Shown here: one piece after another, positions 12,685-21,865 of the stretch
Layout: each line of letters opens with the position of its first letter
Position numbering within the stretch: position 1 is the stretch's first letter
Assembly: GCA_022241785.1 (NCBI GenBank)
Contig: JAKOMP010000030.1
Coordinates: forward strand, 1-57,668
Origin: Cyanocohniella sp. LLY
Lineage (GTDB): Bacteria > Cyanobacteriota > Cyanobacteriia > Cyanobacteriales > Nostocaceae
Direction of reading: 5' to 3'
Length of the DNA stretch: 57,668 bases
The notes under the pieces: model-generated
What the model saw: only the letters and a program-made list of their open reading frames with translations
What the model was told of the DNA's origin: nothing
Database searches by the model: none
Translations under genes and position numbers: made by a program

Positions 12685-13605
12685 TTGATGCTAAATAAAA
12701 AGTCATCTTTGGGGGAAATTGCCATTGATTTAAAAGCCTATTTATCACAACGGCGTGACTTAGTAGAAGCAGCACTAGAACAATCAATTAATATTGTCTA
12801 TCCAGAAATACTCTATGAGTCCATGCGGTATTCCCTATTGGCTGGAGGAAAACGCCTACGCCCAATTCTTTGTCTAGCTAGTTGTGAGCTTGCAGGAGGC
12901 ACACTAGACATGGCAATGCCTACTGCCTGTGCTATGGAAATGATTCATACCTTTTCTCTCATCCATGATGACTTACCTGCAATGGATAATGATGACTATC
13001 GTCGCGGAAAATTGACCAACCATAAGGTTTATGGTGACTCAATCGCTATTTTCGCAGGGGATGCACTTTTAGCCTATGCCATTGAGTTTATTGTGGTTCA
13101 AACTCAAGGAGTTCCAGCTTCCCGATTAGTGCAGATGATTTCCCAGTTGGCTCATGCCATCGGCGCAGCGGGTTTAGTCGGTGGTCAAGTTGTTGATCTG
13201 CAATGTGAAGGATTACAAAATATTGATATAGAAACCCTTAACTTTATTCATGCCCACAAGACAGGTGCTTTGTTGAAGGCTTCAGTGGTTTCTGGTGCAA
13301 TGTTGGCGGGAGCTGACAACGAAGTTTTGCAAAAGCTTTCTCGCTATGCTTCGTATATTGGTCTAGCTTTTCAAATTGTTGATGATATTTTAGATGTAAT
13401 TGGAACACAAGAACAACTTGGCAAAACTCCGGGCAAAGACGAAAAGGCACAGAAAGTCACGTATCCCAGTTTATGGGGTATTGAGGAATCAAAATTGAAA
13501 GCACGGCAATTGGTTGAGCAAGCAAAAGCAGAGCTGGTTTGCTTTGAAGAGAAGGCAATTCCTTTAATGGCGATCGCCGATTTTATTACAGCTAGAACAA
13601 ATTAG
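12685..13605 (+). CDS. Short-chain polyprenyl diphosphate synthase, probably FPP-forming
   Basis: 306-residue trans-prenyltransferase. The first aspartate-rich motif begins at Asp95 ([11 protein letters not shown]), the second at Asp233 (DDILD), and [11 protein letters not shown] and VGGQVVDL are in place. The fifth residue before the first motif is Phe90 (TFSLIHDD). In bacterial FPP synthases an aromatic residue at this site blocks elongation past C15, so FPP is the likely product rather than GGPP. That fits supply of substrate to the geosmin synthase upstream. It is distinct in context from the housekeeping crtE. Family 2B encapsulin loci often encode such an enzyme, and it may be cargo, but no long disordered extension is visible. 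AAGGAG precedes the ATG by 8 nt. Confidence 0.9.
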   Translation: MMLNKKSSLGEIAIDLKAYLSQRRDLVEAALEQSINIVYPEILYESMRYSLLAGGKRLRPILCLASCELAGGTLDMAMPTACAMEMIHTFSLIHDDLPAMDNDDYRRGKLTNHKVYGDSIAIFAGDALLAYAIEFIVVQTQGVPASRLVQMISQLAHAIGAAGLVGGQVVDLQCEGLQNIDIETLNFIHAHKTGALLKASVVSGAMLAGADNEVLQKLSRYASYIGLAFQIVDDILDVIGTQEQLGKTPGKDEKAQKVTYPSLWGIEESKLKARQLVEQAKAELVCFEEKAIPLMAIADFITARTN

Positions 13606-13765
13606 TAAGTAGGGCGGTGCAATTTAAAGATAACTCGCGAGGGCTGTACTATATACTTCTCCCCCATCTTCACATCCCCAATTTCTCAATCTTCTGAACT
13701 AATGGACTTTCCGGTAAGGTTTAATAGTTAATAGTGGAAGTATTGAGATTTGTTAACAAGAGATT

Positions 13766-14260
13766 ATGAAGTATAAACAACTACTGGCTAGCTTGGTTTT
13801 AGTTATGGTGATTTTTTTGTTCCCCCTAACAGCGCAAGCCGCTAGTTCTTCTAGTATTACCCGTTCTGTAGGTGAGGAAGTTGAGGCTCAAGATTACTCT
13901 GGTCAAAATTTGAACGGGACTGAGTTTACTAATGTAGTTTTAAAGAATACTAATTTTAGTAACGCTGATTTTCGTGGTGGCGTGTTTAATGGCTCTCTCT
14001 TGGAAGGCGTAAATCTACATGGGGTAGATTTTAGTGAGGGTATAGCTTATCTGACCCAGTTTAAGGGAGCTGATTTGAGTGATGCAGTCTTTACAAATGC
14101 CATGATGTTACGTTCTGTTTTTGATAATGTTGACATCACTGGTGCTGATTTTACCCATGCAATTTTAGATGGGCCACAGATCAAAAAACTCTGCGCTCAA
14201 GCTAGTGGTGTGAATTCTCAAACTGGTGCGGATACTCGTGAATCTTTAGAATGTAAGTGA
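13766..14260 (+). CDS. Exported pentapeptide-repeat protein (lumen/periplasm)
   Basis: 164 residues. The N-terminus MKYKQLLASLVLVMVIFLF with TAQA-A is a clear Sec-type signal peptide, cleaved near residue 26. Residues ~45-135 form a run of A(D/N)LXX-like pentapeptides (NLNGT EFTNV VLKNT NFSNA DFRGG and so on), which fold as a right-handed beta-helix. The C-terminus carries two cysteines (KLCAQASG and SLECK) that may form a disulfide, as in thylakoid-lumen pentapeptide proteins. Biochemical function is unknown for this class. It is a separate unit from the terpene genes, with 160 bp of spacing. Confidence 0.85.
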   Translation: MKYKQLLASLVLVMVIFLFPLTAQAASSSSITRSVGEEVEAQDYSGQNLNGTEFTNVVLKNTNFSNADFRGGVFNGSLLEGVNLHGVDFSEGIAYLTQFKGADLSDAVFTNAMMLRSVFDNVDITGADFTHAILDGPQIKKLCAQASGVNSQTGADTRESLECK

Positions 14261-14270
14261 AAATACGGCA

Positions 14271-14356
14271 GTGGGGAGTGGGGAGTAGGGAGTAGGGAGT
14301 GGGGAGTGGGGAGTAGGGAGTAGGGAGTGGGGAGTGGGGAGTAGGGAGTAGGAAGT
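14271..14356. repeat. Heptanucleotide short tandem repeat (GGGAGTR), about 12 units
   Basis: Nearly perfect tandem array alternating GGGAGTG and GGGAGTA, the STRR type well known from heterocystous cyanobacteria. It is followed at 14371-14418 by pyrimidine-rich CCCCCTGCC units. It lies between the convergent pentapeptide-protein and aroA genes. Confidence 0.9.
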
Positions 14357-14417
14357 AACGAAGAAATTTCCCCCCTGCCTCTTCTCCCTGCCCCCTGCCC
14401 CCTGCCCCTCTGCTTTT

Positions 14418-15773
14418 TCACTGTCCACTTACTACTTTTTGCAGAGTAGCTGTAAAGTCTGGATAGGAAATTGCGGCTGCTTCTGCACGGTGAATGGTGG
14501 TGATCCCGGTGGAGACAAGTGATGCGATCGCTAGGCTCATGGCAATGCGATGATCTGTATGGCTATCGACATCAGTACCCACTAAGGGTGTACCACCAGT
14601 AATTTCCATACCATCGGGTAATTCACTGACTTGCGCTCCCATTTTATTGAGTTGCTGGGCCATGACGGTAATGCGATCGCTTTCTTTGACTCGCAACTCG
14701 GCGGCATCTCTAATGATGGTTGTACCTTCGGCAAATACTGCTGCTACAGCCAATATGGGAATTTCATCAATCATTCTGGGGACGATATCGCCGGCAATGG
14801 TGCAGCTTTTTAACCGACTGGAACGTACCCGTAAATCTGCTACTGGTTCCCCGGCGACTTCTCGCTGATTTTCTTGTTGAATATCAGCCCCCATGAGTTC
14901 TAAGGCTTCTAATATGCCGGTGCGGGTGGGATTAACACCGACGTTTTCCACCACCAATTCCGAATTAGGGACAATGGCCCCAGCCACTAACCAAAAAGCT
15001 GCCGAACTGATATCCCCTGGGACGATGACTTTTTGCCCGTGTAGTTGTGCTGGGCCTATCACAGTCACACTGTTGGTTTCTGGATCAATGCTGAGTTCTG
15101 CACCAAAGGCCCGCAGCATTCTTTCACTGTGATCACGGGAAAGGGCTGGTTCGGTGACAGTGGTTTTTCCTTCTGTGAGTAACCCCGCCAGCAATACGCA
15201 GGATTTAACTTGGGCAGAAGCAATGGGGGAATGGTAATGAGTCGGTTTGAGGACTTGTCCTTGAATTGCTAGGGGCGCTAAAGAATTGCCTTTGCGTCCC
15301 CAAATTTCTGCGCCCATTTGTTGCAGAGGTTTCACTACCCGCGACATGGGACGCGATCGCAAGGAACTATCGCCTGTCACCGTGAAAAATCGTCCTGGAT
15401 GGGATGCCAACAAACCCAACATCAGCCTCAGTGTGGTGCCAGAGTTACCAGCATTCAACACATCCACTGGTTCTTGTAAGTTGCCTAAACCAATGCCCTG
15501 CACCCGGACTAATTCTGTGTTCAATGGCGAAATTTCCGCCCCCATAGCTTGAAAACAGCTAGCGGTACTGCGGGGATCTTCACCTAACAGCAGCCCTTGG
15601 ATCTCAGTTTCACCCTGGGCGATCGCTCCTAACATCAAAGCTCGATGGGATATAGATTTATCCCCTGGTACACGAATACAACCTTGTAAAGATAAGCCAG
15701 CAGAGGGTCGCTGGATAATTAACTTAAGAGAAAGGTCTTTTTGCGTTTCTACGGTTATAACAGAAGCCGACAT
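14418..15773 (-). CDS. aroA: 3-phosphoshikimate 1-carboxyvinyltransferase (EPSP synthase)
   Basis: 451-residue EPSP synthase, step six of the shikimate pathway: it condenses PEP with shikimate 3-phosphate. Diagnostic segments are [15 protein letters not shown] near residue 35, [18 protein letters not shown] near 105, [14 protein letters not shown], and the C-terminal [15 protein letters not shown] and [11 protein letters not shown]. Length is normal. It runs toward the pentapeptide-protein gene and reaches the pyrimidine-rich repeat edge. The first 13 residues are variable, so the exact start could be a few codons later. Confidence 0.96.
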   Translation of the reverse strand: MSASVITVETQKDLSLKLIIQRPSAGLSLQGCIRVPGDKSISHRALMLGAIAQGETEIQGLLLGEDPRSTASCFQAMGAEISPLNTELVRVQGIGLGNLQEPVDVLNAGNSGTTLRLMLGLLASHPGRFFTVTGDSSLRSRPMSRVVKPLQQMGAEIWGRKGNSLAPLAIQGQVLKPTHYHSPIASAQVKSCVLLAGLLTEGKTTVTEPALSRDHSERMLRAFGAELSIDPETNSVTVIGPAQLHGQKVIVPGDISSAAFWLVAGAIVPNSELVVENVGVNPTRTGILEALELMGADIQQENQREVAGEPVADLRVRSSRLKSCTIAGDIVPRMIDEIPILAVAAVFAEGTTIIRDAAELRVKESDRITVMAQQLNKMGAQVSELPDGMEITGGTPLVGTDVDSHTDHRIAMSLAIASLVSTGITTIHRAEAAAISYPDFTATLQKVVSGQ

Positions 15774-16227
15774 TAGGTTACACTGGCTCTTGAATACACC
15801 GGAAGTTCATCAGTGACTACATTGGACACCAATAGACACTTCCTGCCTAGTATCGTATCGCTTTTTGTTATCGGAAATTTACCAAAATCTACCAAAATCA
15901 ATTTTCAGGTTCAGTTAATGTTTTCTTGCCCAGTGGCTTGTGTTTTACAATATGTCTTTAGGCTGTCTCTTGAGACTATTAATAAAAGTATAATTATTCA
16001 CAAGCTCTATTGGTCGATTGCTGCATACATAAGCAAGACTTGTGGTTGTAGTAAAACTTTTTATTGAGTTTACTTATTTTCTTTTTACGTTTATTTATTT
16101 AGCTTACCAAATCAGCATCTTCAGTTAATATTAAGCATGTTTTACTATTTACTTGCTTTCCCTGACCTGCTAGAGATATTGGTGTTAATTTCATCTTGTT
16201 CAATAGCTTTTAGCCCCTATCGCTCCC
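15774..16227. other. Gene-free spacer between divergent aroA and the 170-residue hypothetical gene
   Basis: 454 bp, AT-rich toward the right. One open frame of 84 codons (15813-16067, plus) has no recognisable features and looks fortuitous. I see no clear regulatory element. Confidence 0.4.
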
Positions 16228-16740
16228 ATGCTAACCTATCACCGCAAGCCCGTATGTCTATCACTTATCTCAACTGACCTGCCATTCTGGTCTGTTGTGG
16301 AAACTGCCGGGACACTGTATCAAAAAGATACTGATCGATTCCATTTACTGTTAACTGCACCACCCCTCATTACTTGTGAAGTAGCTATTTCTCACACTCC
16401 AGAAGATACAATTCTCCCAAAACAGAGTCATGCCTATGCCCCTAGTAGTCCTAGAGTTTTGTGGCTGGAAATTTCTCCCTACCGAGTAATTATGACTATG
16501 CAAGGTAATGGTCAAGTCAGTTATCGCCATTTCTGGGAACAAGGGGTTTATGGCGTGAGCCGTTATTGGTTACCAACAGAGTCATTACAACCGCATAATC
16601 CCATTCGCTTACGGAATTTTACAAAAACCCTATTACTCAACGGTCACCATCTGCCAGAACATTTGCGGGTGGAATACGAATTGTGGGGAGAAAAAGTCCA
16701 ACTAGGAAGTTACATTCTCAATCTGGAAATTAAGCACTAA
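16228..16740 (+). CDS. Conserved hypothetical protein (170 aa)
   Basis: I do not recognise a named family. The protein is soluble (no membrane segment or signal), rich in Trp/Tyr/His and in beta-type sequence, for example RVLWLEISPYRVIMTMQGNGQVSYRHFWEQGVYGVSRYWL around residues 75-115. That pattern suggests a compact beta fold. Codon use and HIP1-free context look native. Upstream of the ATG is TTTTAGCCCCTATCGCTCCC, with no strong ribosome-binding site. It ends 30 bp before a terminator-like hairpin. Confidence 0.65.
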   Translation: MLTYHRKPVCLSLISTDLPFWSVVETAGTLYQKDTDRFHLLLTAPPLITCEVAISHTPEDTILPKQSHAYAPSSPRVLWLEISPYRVIMTMQGNGQVSYRHFWEQGVYGVSRYWLPTESLQPHNPIRLRNFTKTLLLNGHHLPEHLRVEYELWGEKVQLGSYILNLEIKH

Positions 16741-16770
16741 ACATTAAGTATTTTACTGATTCGTGGCAGA

Positions 16771-16800
16771 CCCCACCCGTCAAGCATCGGTAGGGTGGGG
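16771..16800 (+). terminator. GC-rich hairpin after the hypothetical gene
   Basis: CCCCACCC (16771-16778) and GGGTGGGG (16793-16800) form an 8-bp perfect stem with a 14-nt loop. There is no T-run, so it may be a factor-dependent terminator or a repeat element. Confidence 0.4.
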
Positions 16801-16955
16801 GTTAAGGACTAAATATCATGTCCGGTAGAAAACTTGTCATTGCGACCGAATGAACGCAATCTCAAAACCCTTGTGTATCGCTAAAGCGTAAAGCCCTGAC
16901 GGGAATGGCTGCGCTTACTACCAAGTGTGCCTACGGCATAAGCTCCGCTTTAAGC

Positions 16956-16980
16956 GTTCGCGGTAGCGTGCCGGAGGCTC
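16956..16980 (-). repeat. 25-bp interspersed repeat also found inside ncpA
   Basis: The 25 bases are the exact reverse complement of 34149-34173 inside the NRPS gene ncpA. They lie in a repeat-rich gene-free stretch (about 16830-17000) with several TACGGC/GCGTTCGCGG-type palindromic words. Confidence 0.9.
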
Positions 16981-17072
16981 TAGCTATGCCGTTTGTTAAA
17001 TTTAACTCCAGCAATTTCGGTTAAGCGGTCGTTACATACTTATAAATTTTTCCGCCGCCTTACTTAAATATT

Positions 17073-17489
17073 TTATTTTATTTTTACGCCGACAATCGTC
17101 TCATTTTCATGGTTGATTATAACCTGGGAACTATTAATTTCCTGAACCTCATAATTTTCTGTGAGAAACATAGAGTAAACATTAGCTATTATATCTGCAA
17201 TATACAGTTTAGATAATATCGGTAGCCGTAAATTGAAAAGAGATTTAGGGACAGTTTTCACAACCAAACATAATCTTCTGTCATTTACGTGCCATACACC
17301 AGTAAATTTATTACCTATGATAAATTCACTAGGTTTGTACATCAAAAATGTTTGAATCTTAGTTTGTTCATAAGTCATATCATCTTTGAGTTCAATAGAA
17401 ATTTTTTCCCAATTTGTATTAAAACGCCATTTCCCAAAAAATAAAACTTCGATTTCTAGGTCAGAAAGATTAATATTACTCATTAGCAT
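17073..17489 (-). CDS. Hypothetical protein (138 aa)
   Basis: No family recognised. The sequence alternates hydrophobic and polar residues in short strands and has the motifs GKWRFNTNWEKISIEL and NKFTGVWHVNDRRLCLVVKTV. Together these hint at a small lipocalin-like beta barrel (GxW near the start, then repeated strands). No signal peptide or membrane segment. It sits 31 bp downstream of the GUN4-domain gene on the same strand and may be its operon partner. Confidence 0.6.
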   Translation of the reverse strand: MLMSNINLSDLEIEVLFFGKWRFNTNWEKISIELKDDMTYEQTKIQTFLMYKPSEFIIGNKFTGVWHVNDRRLCLVVKTVPKSLFNLRLPILSKLYIADIIANVYSMFLTENYEVQEINSSQVIINHENETIVGVKIK

Positions 17490-17520
17490 TTTTCCTGTTA
17501 GTAGTTAATTTGTCATTCAC

Positions 17521-19203
17521 TCATGAACAAGTTTCATGACAAACTTTTGCACGGGTAAAAAATAAATGCATTTGCCATATTAGCCAAGAACCAACCCGCC
17601 AAGCTCCCATTGATAAAGGTTCTGCAAGTGAATTTGGCGATATATCAAAAATATTTGGATCATAGTGTAACCATTTGACTGGTAGGTGTCCCATAGGTAC
17701 TTTCGGGGATAATTTAAAAGTCAATTGGTCGTAATTTAACCAGTTTTCCTCCTTTCGCCAACCTAGGCGATCGCCAAGTTTTTTTTCTGTTTCATAATCT
17801 ACTTGTCCACCTATTTCATCCCAAATACTTTGCTGAACACTAAAACCAAAATAACCATAACTGTATTTTTGCCAAAGTTGATCAATTTTATGAAAAGCTG
17901 GACAAGAAAAATTTACAATATCCTCTTTATAAACTTCATCCCAATAATTCTTCCCCATGACTTGTAGCATTAATTTAGCAGTTTCAATATCAGCTTCTTG
18001 CCACTTGTCATGCTCCAAAAAATTTTGCAATACAGTATAATCAATGGTTATATTACTTTGAAATTCTTGGACTAACTTAATATCATTGTTAGATGGTATA
18101 TCTAATTCTATTTTTTTGATAGAAATTGGAGAAGTTGTAAAACAAACATTTTCCTCTAATATCCCTAATACTTTTTTTTGAGCAACTAATTGAGCAGACA
18201 TATAATTAGATATTAAAGAAATTGCTTGATTTACAATAGTTTCATCTTTAAATAAATCAAAGTCTTGAAATTGTAAATCTAATAGCTGTGCTTGAAAAAA
18301 AGCATCTTGCAATCTATCTTTTTTTTCAAAACTTGATACTAATAGATTGAGAAGTTCATGAGAAATTGTATTAGTATCTGGGATAATCAATGGATTACCT
18401 GAAAAACTTAGAGTACTACTTGCTAAATTTTGAATTTCTCCTACAGTGGCATAAAAACTTACATCTACCTTTACTACATCATCTATTAAAGATTGAAATG
18501 GACTAAAATAATCTTGTAAAATATTTTCTAGATTAATTGCTGTTTCAGCTATTTTTGCTATTTCTTGGCGAAGTTTTCTAGCTCTGATTTGATATTCATA
18601 AATTTCTTGATATGCCTCTATATCTTTAACTATTTTTTGAATAGCTTGCTTTTGATTTTTGGTGTCTTCTGCTAATGTTTGAATTCCTTGACTGAGTAAC
18701 GTTACTTTTTCTAAAATTAAAAGATTAGTATTACTCAACAATAAAATTGATTTAAGATTTTCTTCTTTTTCCCACTTTAATTTTTCAATAATTTGAGGAT
18801 TTTTGGCATTTTTTATTTCTAGCTTTTTTCTTTCTTCATTTATTTTTTTAATTTCAATGTATTTTTGATTAAATAGATTTTTCCAGTCATCAATGAATTT
18901 TAATAAAAATCCTTGATAACTATCTTTATAATTTTCCAAACAATCAATCAGTTGAATGTAATCTTTAATTAATAATTTGACTTCTGATAAAATTTGTCCT
19001 TGACTAATTTCTTGCTTTAATCTAATTATTCCCCAAAAATATGTATGAGATTTCGTACCATCTTTAAGTATTTTTTGGCATTTTTTAATTTTTTTTTGAA
19101 CCTTTTTTAATTTTGAATTTTTTAAAATAGGAAATTTATAACTATTTTCATAAATTGTAATAGATTCATAAGTAATTAGTTGTTTTTGCTTTCTAACTAG
19201 CAT
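17521..19203 (-). CDS. Coiled-coil protein with C-terminal GUN4 domain
   Basis: 560 residues. Residues ~1-260 are lysine/glutamate-rich and helical, with long coiled-coil stretches. A middle helical part (LENILQDYFSPFQSLIDDVVKVD, then VSSFEKKDRLQDAF) follows. Residues ~395-510 match the GUN4 fold: DKWQEADIETAKLMLQVM, IDQLWQKYSYGYFGFSVQ, LGDRLGWR, and GHLPVKW. GUN4 binds porphyrins and in its stand-alone form stimulates Mg-chelatase. In multidomain cyanobacterial proteins the domain appears fused to varied modules and its role is unclear. The gene begins 29 bp after the end of the decayed exporter tail (19232), suggesting one operon with the ABC exporter. AT content is higher than in the flanking genes. 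Confidence 0.8.
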   Translation of the reverse strand: MLVRKQKQLITYESITIYENSYKFPILKNSKLKKVQKKIKKCQKILKDGTKSHTYFWGIIRLKQEISQGQILSEVKLLIKDYIQLIDCLENYKDSYQGFLLKFIDDWKNLFNQKYIEIKKINEERKKLEIKNAKNPQIIEKLKWEKEENLKSILLLSNTNLLILEKVTLLSQGIQTLAEDTKNQKQAIQKIVKDIEAYQEIYEYQIRARKLRQEIAKIAETAINLENILQDYFSPFQSLIDDVVKVDVSFYATVGEIQNLASSTLSFSGNPLIIPDTNTISHELLNLLVSSFEKKDRLQDAFFQAQLLDLQFQDFDLFKDETIVNQAISLISNYMSAQLVAQKKVLGILEENVCFTTSPISIKKIELDIPSNNDIKLVQEFQSNITIDYTVLQNFLEHDKWQEADIETAKLMLQVMGKNYWDEVYKEDIVNFSCPAFHKIDQLWQKYSYGYFGFSVQQSIWDEIGGQVDYETEKKLGDRLGWRKEENWLNYDQLTFKLSPKVPMGHLPVKWLHYDPNIFDISPNSLAEPLSMGAWRVGSWLIWQMHLFFTRAKVCHETCS

Positions 19204-19231
19204 TACTGGTTCTATACTATATAAGTAGCTC

Positions 19232-19288
19232 CTATATTATTACCCATCTCAACACTTCTGGATCTTTGTTATATCGGTAAGTTAATCC
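19232..19288 (-). pseudogene. Frameshifted remnant of the exporter's C-terminal tail
   Basis: Read in the frame shifted from the ABC exporter, this stretch encodes GLTYRYNKDPEVLRWVII and a stop. It closely matches the last residues of the second exporter, GFTYRYDKDPHMLKWFKI. A small deletion (4 bp would explain it) just after codon ACAAGGGAT creates the TAA that ends the first exporter at 19282. It is therefore a recently lost C-terminal tail. Confidence 0.75.
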
Positions 19289-21150
19289 CTTGTGGCTGTA
19301 GTGGCTGATTTTGGTTTTATTTCCAGTTCGTCTTTAGGTAAAACATCTATTGTAATTTGCTCCTTTGAGGATGGTTCATAATCAATTTGTTTTTGCCGCC
19401 GATAATCTTGTATGGAAACCAGTTTCCAACTAGATTCTTGTGAAAGTTCTAACACCCATTGATGATAATTAAATAGACTTTCTCTATGTCCAACGCTGAT
19501 AAAAGTTGTTTGCGTCTCTTGTAACTGTTGATATAAATTTCCTTCGTTATTTAAATCTAAAGCACTCGTAGCTTCATCTAAAATAGTGAAACTAGGATGT
19601 GTAATTAAGAGCCGTGCAAAAGCCAAACGTTGTTGTTCTCCTAACGACAATATATTTTCCCAAGGAACCTCTGTATCAAAGCCATCTACACGAGTAAGCA
19701 AGTGTTGTAAGTTAACTTGTTGCAAAATTTGTTCGAGTTCGCCATCGCTCATTTTTCGGTCTGGATGCGGATAGAGTAACTGTTCGCGCAAAGTACCCAA
19801 AATGATATAAGGTCGTTGGGGTAAGAATAAGACTTCTTTTAACGGAGGACGCACTAAACTACCAGTTCCCGCATTCCATAAACCTGCGATCGCTCTCAAT
19901 AAAGAACTTTTACCTCTACCGCTAGGGCCAACAATCAATAGCCCTTCTCCTGACTGCACCGCAAGTGATAAATCTTCAACAATTACCTGTTGATAGTTAG
20001 GCGTTTGTAAAGTAACATGTTCAAAAGCTAAACGTTCTTCTTCTAGGATTTGAATAGTATTGACATTCTCTGGTTGTTTACTAACAGCGACTAAAGCATC
20101 TGAAAACTCAGCTAAACGCTTTACGTAACTAGAAAACCGCCCGGAAATCCCAAATTCACTTATTAACTCTCCTAGAGAATTAGAAAACATAAAGCAAGCT
20201 ACACTAATTTGGTTGATTTCTCCGTAATCAATTTGGTCTTGAAGAAATAAAGGCGTGAGTATGAACATTGAAAAAACACTGATGGCAGATTGATATCCTC
20301 TACCAAAAGCATCTTGCCCTTTTTCAAAATTTAATCTACGTTCAGCAGATTTAATAACATTATCAAATCTACGTTGAATTATATTTAATTCTTCATTTTC
20401 TCCCTGAAAAAAAGCAATCGACTCAGCGTGATTACGAACATGAGTTAGACAATAATTAAAGTCTGCTTTAAACGCAAGTTCTTCTTGATTAATTTGATTT
20501 ATCTTTTGATTTAAATAGATAGCTATTAAGTTACCTATGATTGTATAAATAAACAAAAATAATGCAGTTTCTGATGAAATTGTCCATAGAATTATCAGAG
20601 AACTTCCCATTTCCAAAACTTTTTCTAGGAAAGTAGATGAAAATCTTAATGCACTGATAGTAATGGGTTCTATTTCTTGAGATAGACGTTGATCTGGATT
20701 ATCTATACCTGAATTAAAATTGATTTTATAATAAGCTTGATTACTTAAATATTTTTCTAAAGTATGGTTATTTAACCATTTGTACCAATCAAGAGCTATT
20801 TTTTTCCTGACATATTTCAAAAAAGTGACTAAAAGAACTATCACTACAATAATGAGAGTTGAAATCCATAAAGTACTATTATATTTAGCTAAGTCTCTCT
20901 CTTCAATAACGATATCAATTACATAGCGACTCCAGTAACTATTTGCAGCGTTTACGCCTACAAGTGCGGTTATTAATAACACTAGAATAATGAGCATTCC
21001 CCATGAACGAATCACATCTGAAAATACTCTTCCATCTGCTTTTGTTGGATACCAATAAGGTTGAGCTACTACTTTGATATCCTCCCAAAATTGAGTAATA
21101 GCTAAAAAAGGATTTATTGTGGTTTGCTCACGCACAGAGGAAATTGGCAT
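19282..21150 (-). CDS. ABC exporter, fused permease-ATPase (COG4178, SbmA/YddA-like), copy 1
   Basis: 622 residues. N-terminal ~340 residues form a six-helix permease of the SbmA/BacA-YddA type, with the hallmark WYKWLNN, YYKINF and NPDQRLSQEI segments. The ATPase follows: Walker A GPSGRGKSSLLRA near residue 407, signature LSLGEQQRLAFARLL, Walker B FTILDEATSALD, and the H-loop VGHRES. This is the transporter class of microviridin clusters (MdnE-like). Given graspetide genes 3 kb away on the same strand, peptide export is the likely role. The true C-terminal tail has been lost by a frameshift (see 19232-19288). It is closely related to the exporter at 28619-30640. Confidence 0.9.
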   Translation of the reverse strand: MPISSVREQTTINPFLAITQFWEDIKVVAQPYWYPTKADGRVFSDVIRSWGMLIILVLLITALVGVNAANSYWSRYVIDIVIEERDLAKYNSTLWISTLIIVVIVLLVTFLKYVRKKIALDWYKWLNNHTLEKYLSNQAYYKINFNSGIDNPDQRLSQEIEPITISALRFSSTFLEKVLEMGSSLIILWTISSETALFLFIYTIIGNLIAIYLNQKINQINQEELAFKADFNYCLTHVRNHAESIAFFQGENEELNIIQRRFDNVIKSAERRLNFEKGQDAFGRGYQSAISVFSMFILTPLFLQDQIDYGEINQISVACFMFSNSLGELISEFGISGRFSSYVKRLAEFSDALVAVSKQPENVNTIQILEEERLAFEHVTLQTPNYQQVIVEDLSLAVQSGEGLLIVGPSGRGKSSLLRAIAGLWNAGTGSLVRPPLKEVLFLPQRPYIILGTLREQLLYPHPDRKMSDGELEQILQQVNLQHLLTRVDGFDTEVPWENILSLGEQQRLAFARLLITHPSFTILDEATSALDLNNEGNLYQQLQETQTTFISVGHRESLFNYHQWVLELSQESSWKLVSIQDYRRQKQIDYEPSSKEQITIDVLPKDELEIKPKSATTATRD

Positions 21151-21313
21151 ATTTTAAAATTTAGCCGTTATTTATTCAACTAGCAATTGTGAAATGGCCT
21201 TTGAGAATTTAATGAGACTCAGAGGCCATTTTTAATTTTAAAAATTGAAGATGTTTGCATACCCCTAATAAAGAGAAATTAGGGGTATTAAGTCAAATGC
21301 ACTATGTTAATGG

Positions 21314-21706
21314 TTATTCATCAACAATTTCGACTGTTCTCGGAGTAGGACTTTCTTCAGACTCAGTAACAACTACATGACCAATATGATTTTCGAGTTT
21401 GAGTTTTAGCTCATCTGTAATGGGTAATTCTTTAATTTCTTTGAGCAGAAATCTGACAGATTCGGTTTTGCTGCGTTCTTGATAAATGAGTTTGAGAACG
21501 TTTTCAACTCCAAATTCCGCTATATATTCCCCTAGAATGCCTACCAGACCGAGCAGTCCTAAACCTCCTAATAAGCCTAATGGTCCTCCCAGCGATGAAA
21601 GTAAAGTTACGACTGCGGCGACACTACCCCCTGATGCAGCAGTTGCAACTACAAAAAGTATCCCAGGAAGACCTAAAGCACCAATTTTTTTGACGAGTTC
21701 ATCCAT
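21314..21706 (-). CDS. Small glycine-rich membrane protein
   Basis: 130 residues, family not recognised. Residues ~12-62 are strongly hydrophobic and glycine-rich (GLPGILFVVATAASGGSVAA, then GGPLGLLGGLGLLGLVGILG), enough for two membrane-spanning helices in a hairpin. Residues ~65-105 are a charged amphipathic helical region (ENVLKLIYQERSKTESVRFLL) and the tail is acidic. It sits between the LamG-patatin gene and the exporter, all on the minus strand with 160 bp gaps. It could be an accessory membrane component, but no function can be assigned. Confidence 0.65.
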   Translation of the reverse strand: MDELVKKIGALGLPGILFVVATAASGGSVAAVVTLLSSLGGPLGLLGGLGLLGLVGILGEYIAEFGVENVLKLIYQERSKTESVRFLLKEIKELPITDELKLKLENHIGHVVVTESEESPTPRTVEIVDE

Positions 21707-21865
21707 TTTACTTACCTAGAATCCTTATAAGGTGAAAACATGACTAAGAGAGCGATCGCTAATTTCTTGTTTGCAGAAATTAAAAATCTGACTTGTTGGT
21801 TGCACCTAGCATTAGCGCTGTAAAATGTACGCTAGTTGCCTAGTACAAGATCTATTAAATCTGAT

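Noticed and set aside
12685-13605. Housekeeping geranylgeranyl diphosphate synthase (crtE)
   Set aside because: Phe at the chain-length gate and the encapsulin/geosmin context favour an FPP-forming paralogue, though GGPP cannot be excluded without assay.
14271-14356. CRISPR or coding low-complexity ORFs (two reading frames of 60-67 codons)
   Set aside because: Pure heptanucleotide STRR; translations are repeated SLLPTPH-type artefacts.
15813-16067. 84-codon ORF
   Set aside because: AT-rich spacer, no recognisable motif or start signal; cysteine-rich random-looking translation.
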